Source of the DNA: CAZECE01 sp964510525
Lineage (GTDB): Bacteria > Pseudomonadota > Gammaproteobacteria > Pseudomonadales > JANQJO01
Assembly: GCA_964510525.1 (NCBI GenBank)
Contig: CAZECE010000042.1
Location: 78,100-142,099 of the forward strand
DNA: 64,000 nt
Direction: 5' to 3'
Under the pieces are notes generated by a model that ran no database searches, was not told the DNA's origin, and saw only the letters and a list, made by a program, of their open reading frames with translations. The first letter of the stretch is position 1; each line of letters opens with the position of its first letter. Shown piece by piece: positions 7,948-16,714 of the stretch. A program made the translations under genes and the position numbers.

Positions 7948-9792
7948 TTGCAGCGGACGCCCCCATACGATTCCCCTGAAGACGTTCTGCAACATGTGTA
8001 CGGTTATGATCATTTTCGTGGTCAGCAACGAGAGATCATAGACTCTGCTGTTAATGGGCAAGATGTCTTGGTATTGATGCCCACGGGGGGCGGTAAATCG
8101 TTGTGTTATCAAATCCCCATGTTGCTCGGCCAAGGCATGGGCCTGGTAGTCTCACCCCTGATTGCGTTGATGCAAGATCAAGTCTCTGCGTTGCAACAAT
8201 TGGGTGTTCGAGCGGCTTTTTTAAATTCAACGTTATCGGCAGAAGAAAAACGCCGTATTGCGTCTGATCTGTATGCGGGTGAGATGGATGTGCTCTACAT
8301 TGCGCCCGAACGACTCCTGCAACCCAATACACTCAGTTGGATTCAACAATTTGATATTTCACTGATTGCCATTGATGAAGCCCATTGTGTGTCGCAGTGG
8401 GGGCATGATTTTCGTCAAGATTATTTGCAATTATATCAACTTAAAGACGCTTTTCCTGGTGTGTCTCGAATGGCGTTAACCGCCACGGCAACCCCGCGTT
8501 CACAGCAAGAGATTGTGCATAATCTGCAACTGGATAATCCGAAGAAATTCGTTAGCAGTTTTGACCGACCGAACATCCTATATAAAGTCGCCCCAAAAGA
8601 AGACGTTAAAAAACAGTTGATCCGTTTTGTAAAAAAATACAAAGGCTCCAGCGGTGTGGTTTATTGCTTGTCGCGCAAAAAAGTGGAAAGTTTTGCGGAT
8701 TGGCTTCAGCAGCGCGGGTTTGTGGCCTTGCCCTATCATGCGGGGTTGCCCGCTAAAGTGCGTGCTGAAAACCAGGCTCGGTTTTTAAGAGAGGACGCTG
8801 TGATTATGGTGGCCACCGTTGCTTTTGGTATGGGGATCGATAAGCCCGATGTGCGCTTTGTGGTGCATTTGGATTTGCCCAGTAGTATGGAAGCGTACTA
8901 TCAAGAAACCGGTCGCGCAGGGCGAGATGGTGAACCTGCTGAAGCTTGGATGGTGTACGGTTTGAATGATGTGGTGCAGCGTTTTCAAATGGTCGAGCAA
9001 TCTCAGGCTGCGGATGAGTACAAGCGCAACGAGCGCGCTAAGCTGGATGCGTTGTTGGGCTGGTGTGAGGTCACGACTTGTCGACGTATTGAGTTGTTGC
9101 GCTATTTTGGCGAGGTCTTGGAGACTCCTTGTGGCAACTGTGATACCTGTCTGCAGTCGCCTACTACTTGGGATGCGACCGAAGCGGCGCAAAAGTTATT
9201 GTCTTGTGTCTATCGCACTGGGCAGCGCTTTGGTGCGGGGCATGTGATTGATGTGTTGCGCGGTAAAGTCAGTGAACGCATGACGCAATTGGGGCATGAC
9301 ACCTTGTCCACATACGGCATTGGTAAAATCCTGACGCAAGATCAATGGCGTTCGATCGTACGTCAGTTGATGGTGCGAGGGTTTATTTTTTCTGATCCTG
9401 AACGTTATGGGGCATTGATATTAACCGAGTCGTCCAGAGCGTTATTAAAAGGTGAGTTTGATTTGCTGTTGCGTGAAGATGTGGCTGAGGCAAAAACAGC
9501 GCATAACTCCTCTCAAGGTTGGCGGCGGGGCGATCGTATGTCTGAAGATCGCAGTCGGGTTGCGGATGAGGATCGAGCGCTGTGGAATGCGTTAAGAGCT
9601 TGCCGTAAAGAGTTGGCGGATGAGCAGGGCATTCCACCTTATATGGTGTTTCATGATGCGACGCTGATGGAGATTATGGAGCAACAACCGACTAAAGATT
9701 ATGAGTTGTTGCACATTAATGGCGTGGGTGAGGCGAAGTTAGAGCGCTTTGGTGATGCCTTTTTAGAAGTGGTGAAGCAATACGTACGTTAG
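7948..9792 (+). CDS. recQ: ATP-dependent DNA helicase RecQ
   Basis: 614 residues, normal for bacterial RecQ. The helicase core shows FRGQQ (23-27), Walker A MPTGGGKS (44-51), DEAHCVSQWGHDFR (143-156), and the arginine-finger motif VI QETGRAGRDG. A Cys-rich zinc module (CEVTTCRR...CGNCDTC, roughly 372-400) and RQC domain follow, and the HRDC domain occupies about 535-612. RecQ unwinds 3'-5' in RecF-pathway recombination and at stalled forks. The start is TTG at 7948, with AAGGA 10 nt upstream; no ATG lies closer to the conserved FRGQQ region. It converges on the sensor kinase gene with a 13-bp gap. Confidence 0.95.
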   Translation: MQRTPPYDSPEDVLQHVYGYDHFRGQQREIIDSAVNGQDVLVLMPTGGGKSLCYQIPMLLGQGMGLVVSPLIALMQDQVSALQQLGVRAAFLNSTLSAEEKRRIASDLYAGEMDVLYIAPERLLQPNTLSWIQQFDISLIAIDEAHCVSQWGHDFRQDYLQLYQLKDAFPGVSRMALTATATPRSQQEIVHNLQLDNPKKFVSSFDRPNILYKVAPKEDVKKQLIRFVKKYKGSSGVVYCLSRKKVESFADWLQQRGFVALPYHAGLPAKVRAENQARFLREDAVIMVATVAFGMGIDKPDVRFVVHLDLPSSMEAYYQETGRAGRDGEPAEAWMVYGLNDVVQRFQMVEQSQAADEYKRNERAKLDALLGWCEVTTCRRIELLRYFGEVLETPCGNCDTCLQSPTTWDATEAAQKLLSCVYRTGQRFGAGHVIDVLRGKVSERMTQLGHDTLSTYGIGKILTQDQWRSIVRQLMVRGFIFSDPERYGALILTESSRALLKGEFDLLLREDVAEAKTAHNSSQGWRRGDRMSEDRSRVADEDRALWNALRACRKELADEQGIPPYMVFHDATLMEIMEQQPTKDYELLHINGVGEAKLERFGDAFLEVVKQYVR

Positions 9793-9805
9793 CTTGCGGA
9801 AGTTG

Positions 9806-11290
9806 TTAATCGTGTGAGCCGGTTTTAAGCGATTCATTACTCGCATGAGGTAGGACAAAGAAAAAACCACTGCCTCCAGTGTCGAGATGGCGGTAACCAA
9901 TTTTCCCGTTATGGGCATCTATGATGTTTTTGCAGATCGCTAAGCCCAATCCTGTTGAGGATTCGCCGGCGGTGGTTTGGCTGCCTAGGGTTTGGTAGGC
10001 CCCAAATAAGTTTTTTTCTTGCGCCTCAGGGATGCCAGTTCCTTGATCATTGATGTCGACTCGAATGTGTTTTTCTGAACAGGTCAGTAAGATGTCTATC
10101 GTCGATTTTGAGGGTGAGTATTTGAGCGCATTACTCAAGAGGTTATCCAAAACGCGACCCATGTTATTGCTGTCACAGAGTATGGTGTCCGCTGCTTCGA
10201 ATTGAGCGTTCAAGCGAATGCTTTTTTCTTCTGCTTTGGCTTGGTAAAGCGTTAATCTTTGTTCAATGAGAGCTTGTAGGTTGGTGGGTTGAACGTTTTG
10301 TTTAAGGCTTCCACCATGCTCTATGGCTGTGGTATCGAGTAGATTGTCCACTAGATCAGAAAGATTGTTGGCTGCATCGACTAATGTATTGAGGTACTTG
10401 TCTCTTTTCGTGTCGTCATTGACGCCGTTAAGTAGAATGCCTGCCAGGCCTGTGATGCCGCTAAGAGGGCTGCGAATGTCATGGGCGGCGGTGCCTAACG
10501 TTAAGTTGATCAGCTCCCGTGCTTGTTGGTGTTCTTGGACAACGTCTAAAAACTCGATGTTTTGATTGATGCGACAATGAAACTCTTCTGGCTGGAAGGG
10601 TTTTACTAGAAAATCGTTGGCGCCACTTTTAATAAAGTTAGGTGACATGTTGCGTCCACTGCTGCTGGAGACGCCAATGATGGCCATCTTTTCTTTGCTG
10701 TAGTTTTCACGAAATTTTTCCGTCAGTTCAAGGCCAGACATGTCTTCCATATTGCAATCGACTAATGCGATGCGAATATCGGGGTTTTCAGCTAAGGTGT
10801 CGATCGCTTCTGAACCAGAGCTTGCTTTTAAGATTTGAAAACGCTGCACGGCGAGTAAGCGTTGCATTTCCATGCGAGCCGTGGCCGAGTCATCTGTGAT
10901 GAGAATTTTAACGTCCGAGTTTTTATAGAGTCGATGTACCAACGAGGCGACGTATTCTAGGTTGTGCTGACCGTCTTTTTGTACGTAGTCGGCGACGTTC
11001 ATTTGCAGCATGTCTTCGCGCAAGGCTTCGTTTATCTTTCCGGTGAGCACGATTGGGGAGATGTTTGGGTAATGATCGATGATTAAATTAACCGCTTCCC
11101 CTTTGGTCGCGTCTGGCAAATTGATGTCTATGGTGGCACAAAAGAACTGGTCGCTGTTGCTTTCGAGGATATCAACGGCTTCTTGAAGACTGTAAGCAGG
11201 TACGCACTCAACGTCAAACACCGATTGAATCTCCATCATCAGCATTTTGCTGAATGTTAGAGAGTCTTCAATTATCAACACCTTATCCAT
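9806..11290 (-). CDS. Hybrid protein: two receiver domains plus histidine kinase
   Basis: 494 residues without membrane segments, so a cytoplasmic signalling protein. A first receiver (1-120; acidic pocket E8/D9, acceptor D55, K106) is followed by a second (127-245; D133/D134, acceptor D178 in ALVDCNMEDM, K230 of LVKPF). A HisKA dimerisation helix follows with AHDIRSP (H270), then a HATPase domain with N box NNLLSNALKYSP, G1 DQGTGIPE and G2 STGLGLAICK. REC-REC-HK order is the reverse of usual hybrid kinases and suggests that phosphoryl input at the receivers controls the kinase. No input sensor and no cognate output regulator are adjacent, so it is an orphan; partner and stimulus are unknown. 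Confidence 0.88.
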   Translation of the reverse strand: MDKVLIIEDSLTFSKMLMMEIQSVFDVECVPAYSLQEAVDILESNSDQFFCATIDINLPDATKGEAVNLIIDHYPNISPIVLTGKINEALREDMLQMNVADYVQKDGQHNLEYVASLVHRLYKNSDVKILITDDSATARMEMQRLLAVQRFQILKASSGSEAIDTLAENPDIRIALVDCNMEDMSGLELTEKFRENYSKEKMAIIGVSSSSGRNMSPNFIKSGANDFLVKPFQPEEFHCRINQNIEFLDVVQEHQQARELINLTLGTAAHDIRSPLSGITGLAGILLNGVNDDTKRDKYLNTLVDAANNLSDLVDNLLDTTAIEHGGSLKQNVQPTNLQALIEQRLTLYQAKAEEKSIRLNAQFEAADTILCDSNNMGRVLDNLLSNALKYSPSKSTIDILLTCSEKHIRVDINDQGTGIPEAQEKNLFGAYQTLGSQTTAGESSTGLGLAICKNIIDAHNGKIGYRHLDTGGSGFFFVLPHASNESLKTGSHD

Positions 11291-11395
11291 AGAACCAGTT
11301 CACTGAGCGTTTGTTTATTTAGTGGGTACAAACTTTATTTTAGAAGAGCTCGTCAGTAATAGGGCAGAATCAAGTGATTTATTTTAAGCAGGTGC

Positions 11396-11473
11396 CTATA
11401 ACGTTGGTTCTATAAAGCGGATGCTATAACTTTGATCCTATAGTTTTATTTTGATTCTATAGTTTTGATTCTA
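11396..11473. repeat. 14-bp tandem repeat array across the 3' end of the M48 protease gene
   Basis: Read on the minus strand, units start at a TAG triplet: TAGAATCAAAACTA, then a 19-bp variant of it with a 5-bp insertion, then TAGGATCAAAGTTA, TAGCATCCGCTTTA and TAGAACCAACGTTA. The gene's own stop codon (TAG, 11459-11457) is the start of the second unit, and the first unit is the last codons read out of frame. Degeneracy increases away from the gene. Confidence 0.85.
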
Positions 11474-12197
11474 AGCGGTTGGCACGGTCTTGAGGATTGG
11501 GGTGGGATGACAGTAAGCCACCGCCTTGGTTGCCAAGCTTGCGCAGTGCGCTGACCGCTGCAGCGGGGTTGGTTTGATGATTGCGAATGAAGTTCAAGCC
11601 GTAATCATCGGCTTGCCTTTCTTCGTGTTGAGAAAATTGAGCGCTGATCAATTGTGCTGAAAACTCACCAATGGCCGATTGGGCGATAGCGCCTGGTTTA
11701 CCACCTAATGCGGCAACCCCTTTTCGAGCGGCTGATGTCGTATAGGTTACTTGGGCCGCGCGCTTACTGTGGCCCTCAATCACATGGCCAATTTCATGCC
11801 CTATTACGAAAAACAATTCATCATCGGTGAGCTTATCCATTAACCCTGAGTACACTCTTATGGTGCCATTGGGTAGGGCGAAGGCGTTGACATCCCCTTT
11901 TAAGTACACACGAAAATCAAATTGAATGCCCGAAATATTTTGGTGGGGAGCAATAAGGCGTGCTAAACGTTGGTGATAAGGGTTGTTTTCTGGTGCTAGG
12001 GTGTGCTTGCTGTCAAGGTTGTCCGCTGTTTGTTGGCTGAGTTGACGGATTTGGCCATCGCTTAGGGTCACGGCTTGAATAACGTCTACGGCGGCTGATG
12101 TGGCGAGCTGCGAGTTGAATGTTTCGCAGCCAGCAAGAAAGAGGGTCATCAGCGTGAGTAATATAAATTGGTACTTTTTTTGGATCTGAACAAACAT
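11457..12197 (-). CDS. M48-family metalloprotease lipoprotein (LoiP/YcaL/BepA-like)
   Basis: About 246 residues. The N-terminus is a lipoprotein signal: basic QKKYQ, hydrophobic core, lipobox FLAGC with Cys24, so the mature protein is probably lipid-anchored in the outer membrane facing the periplasm. The zinc-binding HEIGH motif is at 134-138 and the third ligand Glu lies in EERQADDYG (about residue 192). ALPNGTIRVYSGL, preceding the active site, is typical of the short M48 periplasmic proteases involved in envelope quality control. I place the start at the ATG at 12197 because GAGG sits 6-7 nt upstream; the in-frame ATG at 12209 has none. The 3' end lies inside a tandem repeat array, so slippage could alter the C-terminus. 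Confidence 0.9.
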   Translation of the reverse strand: MFVQIQKKYQFILLTLMTLFLAGCETFNSQLATSAAVDVIQAVTLSDGQIRQLSQQTADNLDSKHTLAPENNPYHQRLARLIAPHQNISGIQFDFRVYLKGDVNAFALPNGTIRVYSGLMDKLTDDELFFVIGHEIGHVIEGHSKRAAQVTYTTSAARKGVAALGGKPGAIAQSAIGEFSAQLISAQFSQHEERQADDYGLNFIRNHQTNPAAAVSALRKLGNQGGGLLSSHPNPQDRANRLESKL

Positions 12198-12378
12198 TGA
12201 GAGCCTCATGAATTGTTAAGTGGGAATTGGATTTTTCAATTGTTTGGAGATTAACACGATTGACTTTCTTACAGAACTCCTCAAGGCTTTTAGGTGCTGT
12301 TAAAGTGCACAGATAGTTGATATATTCTCGCGCTCGAAATAATAAGCAAACACACAGAAAATATGTTACGGCGATAAG

Positions 12379-14640
12379 ATGACTCCTTCTCCCCAGCGTT
12401 CTTTAACTTCCCGTGCGAACCTACCTTGTTCACTGACTTCACCTGACTCAGAACAAGCCAAACAACAGCACTTCCCTAATAGCAGGTTCTGTAATGGAGA
12501 TGCTCATGATGAAATGAGGCACCCTTCTTTAAATGAAGGTTTTATTTCTTCAGCAACTGAATCAGTCAGTCAATTATTCGAGGATTTAAATAGAGAATCG
12601 GTTAGAAGCAGTTTGATGCAAGAAATAGACTTTATTGCAAAAAAAAAACCAAAAGAGCGAGAGCAGTTTTTTTTAGACTGCCTTGATTTAGTCGAATGGT
12701 TTAGAAAGTTAGAGGGTGTTAAAAAAAATCAAATTACCGATAAAAAAATTCAGTGGGCACTCAATCATGGATTAGGGCTTGGATTGTTACAGCAGAGTCC
12801 TTTTGAGGTGCAGGATATAGATCAAAAATTTGTAGATTCTTTGCTTCAGCGCATTCCTAATTTGGCATTTTGCCCTTTGATAAATGATGGGCGTTGTTTA
12901 TTAGAGAAGCATATTGATCACTTGAACTCAAGTACGATTCAAATACTGAAGGAAGTTGCAACTGAAATTATTTATGAAGGGCCTGATAGAGCGCTTTTGA
13001 ATCAAACGCTGAGGATGTTTAATAAATTTAAATTGGTAATTGATTTATCAAAAGTAATAGTAAATCGGCAGACATTTTTTAATCTTTATAATTTTTTATA
13101 TGAACCGGTTTTGGCAATCAATATTCGGTATTTAGGTGAGCATGGGGCGACGACATGTTTTGAGCTGCTTGCATCCAGCCTTGACTTGATGTGTCTAAAG
13201 CCTGAGTTAGATGTTTCGAAGCATAACCTAATTGAATTTGCATTTAACTCGTCACTGTCATTAGAACTGTTTGAGGAAATGTTTCGTAATGTGCCGCCAG
13301 ATTTGAAAAGTGAAGTGGCTCTAAATGTGATCACTAAATGTTTAGATTCAGAAAATGATCTTCCAGTTATTCAACAAAAAAGGGAATACTTAATAAATGA
13401 GTCTTTAAAGCATGCAGGCGTTAAGATGTCTGCTGCTGATACTATGCTGGCAGAGGCTGTGTCAGTTGAAGAGTTAACGGAATTTTCATTAGCCGATGAA
13501 ATTGCTCAAGCTGATAAGGCAGCGAGTGACTTAATAGAACAAGAAAGTTTGCTTTACGAAATTCGGCAAGAATTTTTAGATAACTTTAATCAAATAATCA
13601 AGATTCCATTTATGGTTGAAAATTGGAGAGCTGTTAAGAAAGAGCTTCAAAAATTTTCTGATGGTGTGGGGTTGAATTTAAATTTAGAGGCTGTCCGTTT
13701 AGAAAAAATGCAAGGGTCTTCTAAGTCTGGCGGTAAAAAATCAAATTTGAAAAAAATTAATCGACAAGTCGCTAAAATAAAAGGCTCAGTTGAATCTTTT
13801 ATTAAAAATCAGCTTAATCATTCTCATGTGGATAGCATGAATGTCTTATTTGAAGCACTTAAAAGTACGGATCAAAAACAAAGAGCTTGGAAGCTACTTT
13901 CTGAAAAAAATGAAAAACTTTTGAGTCATAGCTCTGTTATTGACAGTGGTTCTGCTCAAGAAATTGAAGAAAAAAATATGGCTGTTTCAGGGGATGATGT
14001 TGAGGGTGATGCCATGTCTAACAGCTTTAGTGAAGAGTACATAAACCCTATTAAGCTTGATGGGGTTGTGAAGCACGATGTTATCTCTTTAGGTGAAGCA
14101 AAAATTGTGCATAAAGACTTGAAACCTGAAAATATTAGAGACTTGGTTGTTGAATTAAAGAAGTATGATTTTGATTGTTCAAACCATAATATTAAAGAAA
14201 TGCGTGAATCCTTTGATAAAGCATTGATCTTTTATCAGCAACAAAATGATCTTCATCTGATGTACCGAATGTTTGAAGAAAATGGTCTGTCAAATAAATT
14301 GGTTCGTGACCTTTTAAATATGGCAACTTACATAAAGCCCTATTCAAATGAGCTGGATTTTGAATTCGATTCTGATACGAAGTCAGAATCCTTTGGCGTT
14401 GATGATAAGTTTAGGCAATATTTAAACCTATGTGGTTTTGACTCTTTAGCTTTATGGATGAAGTCAGTTGAAGATCGAAATCAAATGTATGATTTAAAAT
14501 GGTTCTTAAAGCAGAACTTTCCAGAATATAACGATTCAGCGATTATATGCCTTCTTAATACGGTCGATTCACGGCTAACCGAAGGGAATAGAAAAGATGC
14601 TAAACGCTATTTGAATCTAAAGTTTAACGTAACAAAATAA
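12379..14640 (+). CDS. Large orphan protein of unknown function
   Basis: 753 residues that I do not recognise. The DNA is visibly more A/T-rich than its neighbours, with runs of AAA and ATT codons. The sequence looks mostly alpha-helical, Lys/Glu-rich and soluble, with no signal peptide or membrane segment. The first ~50 residues are Ser/Pro/Gln-rich and low complexity. A Lys-rich charged hinge (about 440-475, SSKSGGKKSNLKKINRQ) divides it into two helical halves. A kinase-like string HKDLKPENI occurs at 578-586 but no other kinase motif is visible. It stands alone with its own direction. Composition and isolation suggest horizontal acquisition; an effector or structural role is conceivable but unsupported. 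Confidence 0.75.
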   Translation: MTPSPQRSLTSRANLPCSLTSPDSEQAKQQHFPNSRFCNGDAHDEMRHPSLNEGFISSATESVSQLFEDLNRESVRSSLMQEIDFIAKKKPKEREQFFLDCLDLVEWFRKLEGVKKNQITDKKIQWALNHGLGLGLLQQSPFEVQDIDQKFVDSLLQRIPNLAFCPLINDGRCLLEKHIDHLNSSTIQILKEVATEIIYEGPDRALLNQTLRMFNKFKLVIDLSKVIVNRQTFFNLYNFLYEPVLAINIRYLGEHGATTCFELLASSLDLMCLKPELDVSKHNLIEFAFNSSLSLELFEEMFRNVPPDLKSEVALNVITKCLDSENDLPVIQQKREYLINESLKHAGVKMSAADTMLAEAVSVEELTEFSLADEIAQADKAASDLIEQESLLYEIRQEFLDNFNQIIKIPFMVENWRAVKKELQKFSDGVGLNLNLEAVRLEKMQGSSKSGGKKSNLKKINRQVAKIKGSVESFIKNQLNHSHVDSMNVLFEALKSTDQKQRAWKLLSEKNEKLLSHSSVIDSGSAQEIEEKNMAVSGDDVEGDAMSNSFSEEYINPIKLDGVVKHDVISLGEAKIVHKDLKPENIRDLVVELKKYDFDCSNHNIKEMRESFDKALIFYQQQNDLHLMYRMFEENGLSNKLVRDLLNMATYIKPYSNELDFEFDSDTKSESFGVDDKFRQYLNLCGFDSLALWMKSVEDRNQMYDLKWFLKQNFPEYNDSAIICLLNTVDSRLTEGNRKDAKRYLNLKFNVTK

Positions 14641-14708
14641 CGAATATTATTTAACGGACGCTTAGCGCTTTTTTAAGAATATATTTGTAGACACCTCTAT
14701 GCTACAAG

Positions 14709-15413
14709 TTACCTTGAAGAAAGAGAGTGCTGTGTATTGCTGTTAGGTTTCAAGGTGTTGCGTTGAAGGTCGTAGGTGTCTAAGCGAATACCATTGTTTT
14801 CAAAATGACGTTTGATGCCCCAATAAAGTGTTGCTATTTTTGGAAAAAAAGAGGTCGTCATTTGTCGCTCTATTTGGTTTTGCAGGGCGCCATCAAAGTG
14901 GGAATTCCTAAAGGCTTGTTGCGTACAATGCGCTAAGCCCAATGGTAGAAAAGGAAGGCTGGACTGGTTGAACTGGGCGCCTGGGTAAATTTGTTTTAGG
15001 CCGCTGCATAAAGTTTTTATTAGGCTGGCTTGCTCTTCGCTGAACGTGCGGATGAACTGCTTTTCATTGATTTCGTTGTCCAGCTGCTCAGGTTCTACTA
15101 GGCTTAATGTATTCATGTTAAAAGAATGCGCACTTGCCTGTTGGAGTTGAAATTCCTGGATGACTTGCTCCCAAGCAATAAAAAATTCTTTAACAAACAT
15201 TGATGATTGGTTGCGCAGGCACTTTAGGTGCTTGGTTTTGATGATGCTTTTTTCATCTATGCCTCGTTTAAACTGCTGTTCCAAGTCTGCATAGGTTTGC
15301 TCAAGGAGCGCTTTCAATGCGAGGCCAGTTTTTTGTTTGCTGTAATCGCAAATGTTTTTGATTCGTTTAAGGTTCAGATAGTTGGCGTTATTTTGAGTCG
15401 GTCTTGCTTGCAT
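14709..15413 (-). CDS. Conserved-looking protein resembling the N-terminus of DUF1631 proteins
   Basis: 234 residues, helical, no signal peptide or membrane segment. The order of features, an N-terminal helical block, FKRGIDEKS..., then LSLVEPEQLDNEIN (about 103-116), resembles the start of the large DUF1631 family of proteobacterial proteins, which usually exceed 600 residues. If that is right this is a short or truncated member. The C-terminus (NTLKPNSNTQHSLSSR) looks like a natural tail and no remnant is visible downstream before the next gene. The identity is a resemblance from memory and should be treated as tentative; the coding status itself is well supported by codon structure. Confidence 0.6.
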   Translation of the reverse strand: MQARPTQNNANYLNLKRIKNICDYSKQKTGLALKALLEQTYADLEQQFKRGIDEKSIIKTKHLKCLRNQSSMFVKEFFIAWEQVIQEFQLQQASAHSFNMNTLSLVEPEQLDNEINEKQFIRTFSEEQASLIKTLCSGLKQIYPGAQFNQSSLPFLPLGLAHCTQQAFRNSHFDGALQNQIERQMTTSFFPKIATLYWGIKRHFENNGIRLDTYDLQRNTLKPNSNTQHSLSSR

Positions 15414-15629
15414 GGCGTTTAAGTACTCTACTCTATGTTGATGTTCGTTCTTTGGTCCGTCGTCATTTTATTCTTTCAAGGTTTCTATTCCTTTTAGATT
15501 AAAGAATAGGCGTATTTTGAGCGGTTGATTTGGGTATCAGGATAAATTTGGTGTGTTGTGAGTTAGGTCTCGTTTTAGGCACGCAGTATTTCGTTTAAAA
15601 TAATGTTGGTTTGATTGGAGGAGTAAGAG

Positions 15630-16295
15630 ATGTTTCGTAACCTACTGTTTTGGGCGTTTTTTAGTTTAAGCTTGCTTGGATGTCAGGCAACTGAGTCACA
15701 TCGAGCACTCACGCCGCAAACGGTTTCAGATAACAGTTCGCCTTATGCTGGGCCTCGGGTGTCTTTGGTGGTGGCCAATTTCCAAAATCGCTCCAGCTAT
15801 AACAGAGGGTTGTTTTCTGATGGCGGCGATCGTTTGGGCAGTCAAGCTAAGACCATTTTGAAAACCCATTTGCAAATGACGAAACGCTTTACCGTTGTTG
15901 ATCGAGATAACTTAGGTGAAATCGCGCGAGAGGCGGGCCTTCGAGGGGAGTCTCAGCAACTCATCGGAGCCACAGTGGCGTTGACCGGCGATGTGACTGA
16001 GTTTGGTCGTAAAGAGGTGGGTGATCAGCAGTTGTTTGGTATTTTAGGCTCTGGCCGAAAACAAATTGCTTATGCAAAAGTGGCTTTAAATGTGGTTGAT
16101 GTTCGCACCTCTGAGATTATTTATTCGGTTCAAGGGGCGGGAGAGTATGAGTTAAAAAATCGGGAAGTGGTGGGGTTTGGAACGACTGCTGGCTATGATG
16201 CTACGTTAAATGGCAAGGTGCTTAATTTGGCCCTGACCCAAGCCGTTGAGCAGCTGGTAGAAGGTTTAGATCAAAACGCATGGTCTGCACGCTAG
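15630..16295 (+). CDS. CsgG/HfaB-family lipoprotein
   Basis: 221 residues. The signal peptide ends in lipobox SLLGC (Cys18), predicting an outer-membrane lipoprotein. The body has the CsgG-type fold signature: VVANFQNRSS, LKTHLQMTKRFTVVDRDNL (paired strand-helix), GATVALTGDVTEF, YAKVALNVVDVRTSEIIYSVQGAGEY. CsgG homologues form secretion pores or envelope-associated rings. This one heads a three-gene lipoprotein operon with DUF4810 and DUF799 members. That arrangement is conserved in other proteobacteria, without curli genes, so a direct curli role is unlikely. GGAGGAG 8-10 nt before the ATG is a strong ribosome-binding site. Confidence 0.88.
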   Translation: MFRNLLFWAFFSLSLLGCQATESHRALTPQTVSDNSSPYAGPRVSLVVANFQNRSSYNRGLFSDGGDRLGSQAKTILKTHLQMTKRFTVVDRDNLGEIAREAGLRGESQQLIGATVALTGDVTEFGRKEVGDQQLFGILGSGRKQIAYAKVALNVVDVRTSEIIYSVQGAGEYELKNREVVGFGTTAGYDATLNGKVLNLALTQAVEQLVEGLDQNAWSAR

Positions 16296-16315
16296 TTTGT
16301 TTTGCGAACTCTTTT

Positions 16316-16714
16316 ATGTCCCGTTTTATGAGCACTGAGCCCATTTTCTGGAGTCGTACTGCTGTCGTGTTGTTTGCGATAATTTTACTATTGCCGGCTT
16401 GTGCGCATCAGCCTTCATTGTATTCATGGGGCAGCTATGAGTACTTGGTGTATGCGACCTATGCTAAGCCGGGTGATGCGGATCCGGGTAGGCAGGTGGC
16501 AACCTTGTCTCAAGAAATCGCAGCGATTGAATCCAGTGACCGGCAAGTGCCACCTGGGGTGTATGCTCATTTGGGGTATCAGTATTTTTTGCTGGGTAAT
16601 GTGACGGCTGGCTTAGAGGCTTTTGCGGCTGAAAAGGCGTTGTACCCAGAATCCAAGCACTTTATCGAAGGTATGGAAAAACGCTTTGCGAGTCAGCATG
16701 TTCCCATTCAATAA
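16316..16714 (+). CDS. DUF4810 lipoprotein
   Basis: About 132 residues. A hydrophobic signal ending in LLPAC (Cys29) predicts a lipoprotein. The mature part begins SLYSWGSYEYLVYATY, the characteristic opening of DUF4810 proteins, and continues with a helical repeat-like region (YAHLGYQYFLLGNVTAGLEA) resembling a TPR. It is the second gene of the CsgG-DUF4810-DUF799 operon; the three lipoproteins are presumed to act together at the outer membrane, but the function is not established. ATG codons at 16280, 16316 and 16328 are possible starts; 16316 avoids overlap with csgG and keeps a normal signal length. Confidence 0.82.
   Translation: MSRFMSTEPIFWSRTAVVLFAIILLLPACAHQPSLYSWGSYEYLVYATYAKPGDADPGRQVATLSQEIAAIESSDRQVPPGVYAHLGYQYFLLGNVTAGLEAFAAEKALYPESKHFIEGMEKRFASQHVPIQ

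Noticed and set aside
11396..11473. Tandem repeats considered as CRISPR
   Set aside because: Units are contiguous without spacers, only 14-19 bp, and no cas genes are present; the same holds for the other arrays.
14110..14136. HKDLKPENI in the 753-residue protein, identical in pattern to the protein kinase catalytic loop
   Set aside because: No glycine loop, VAIK lysine or DFG motif is found at the right distances; the surrounding sequence is helical and charged. Most likely coincidence.
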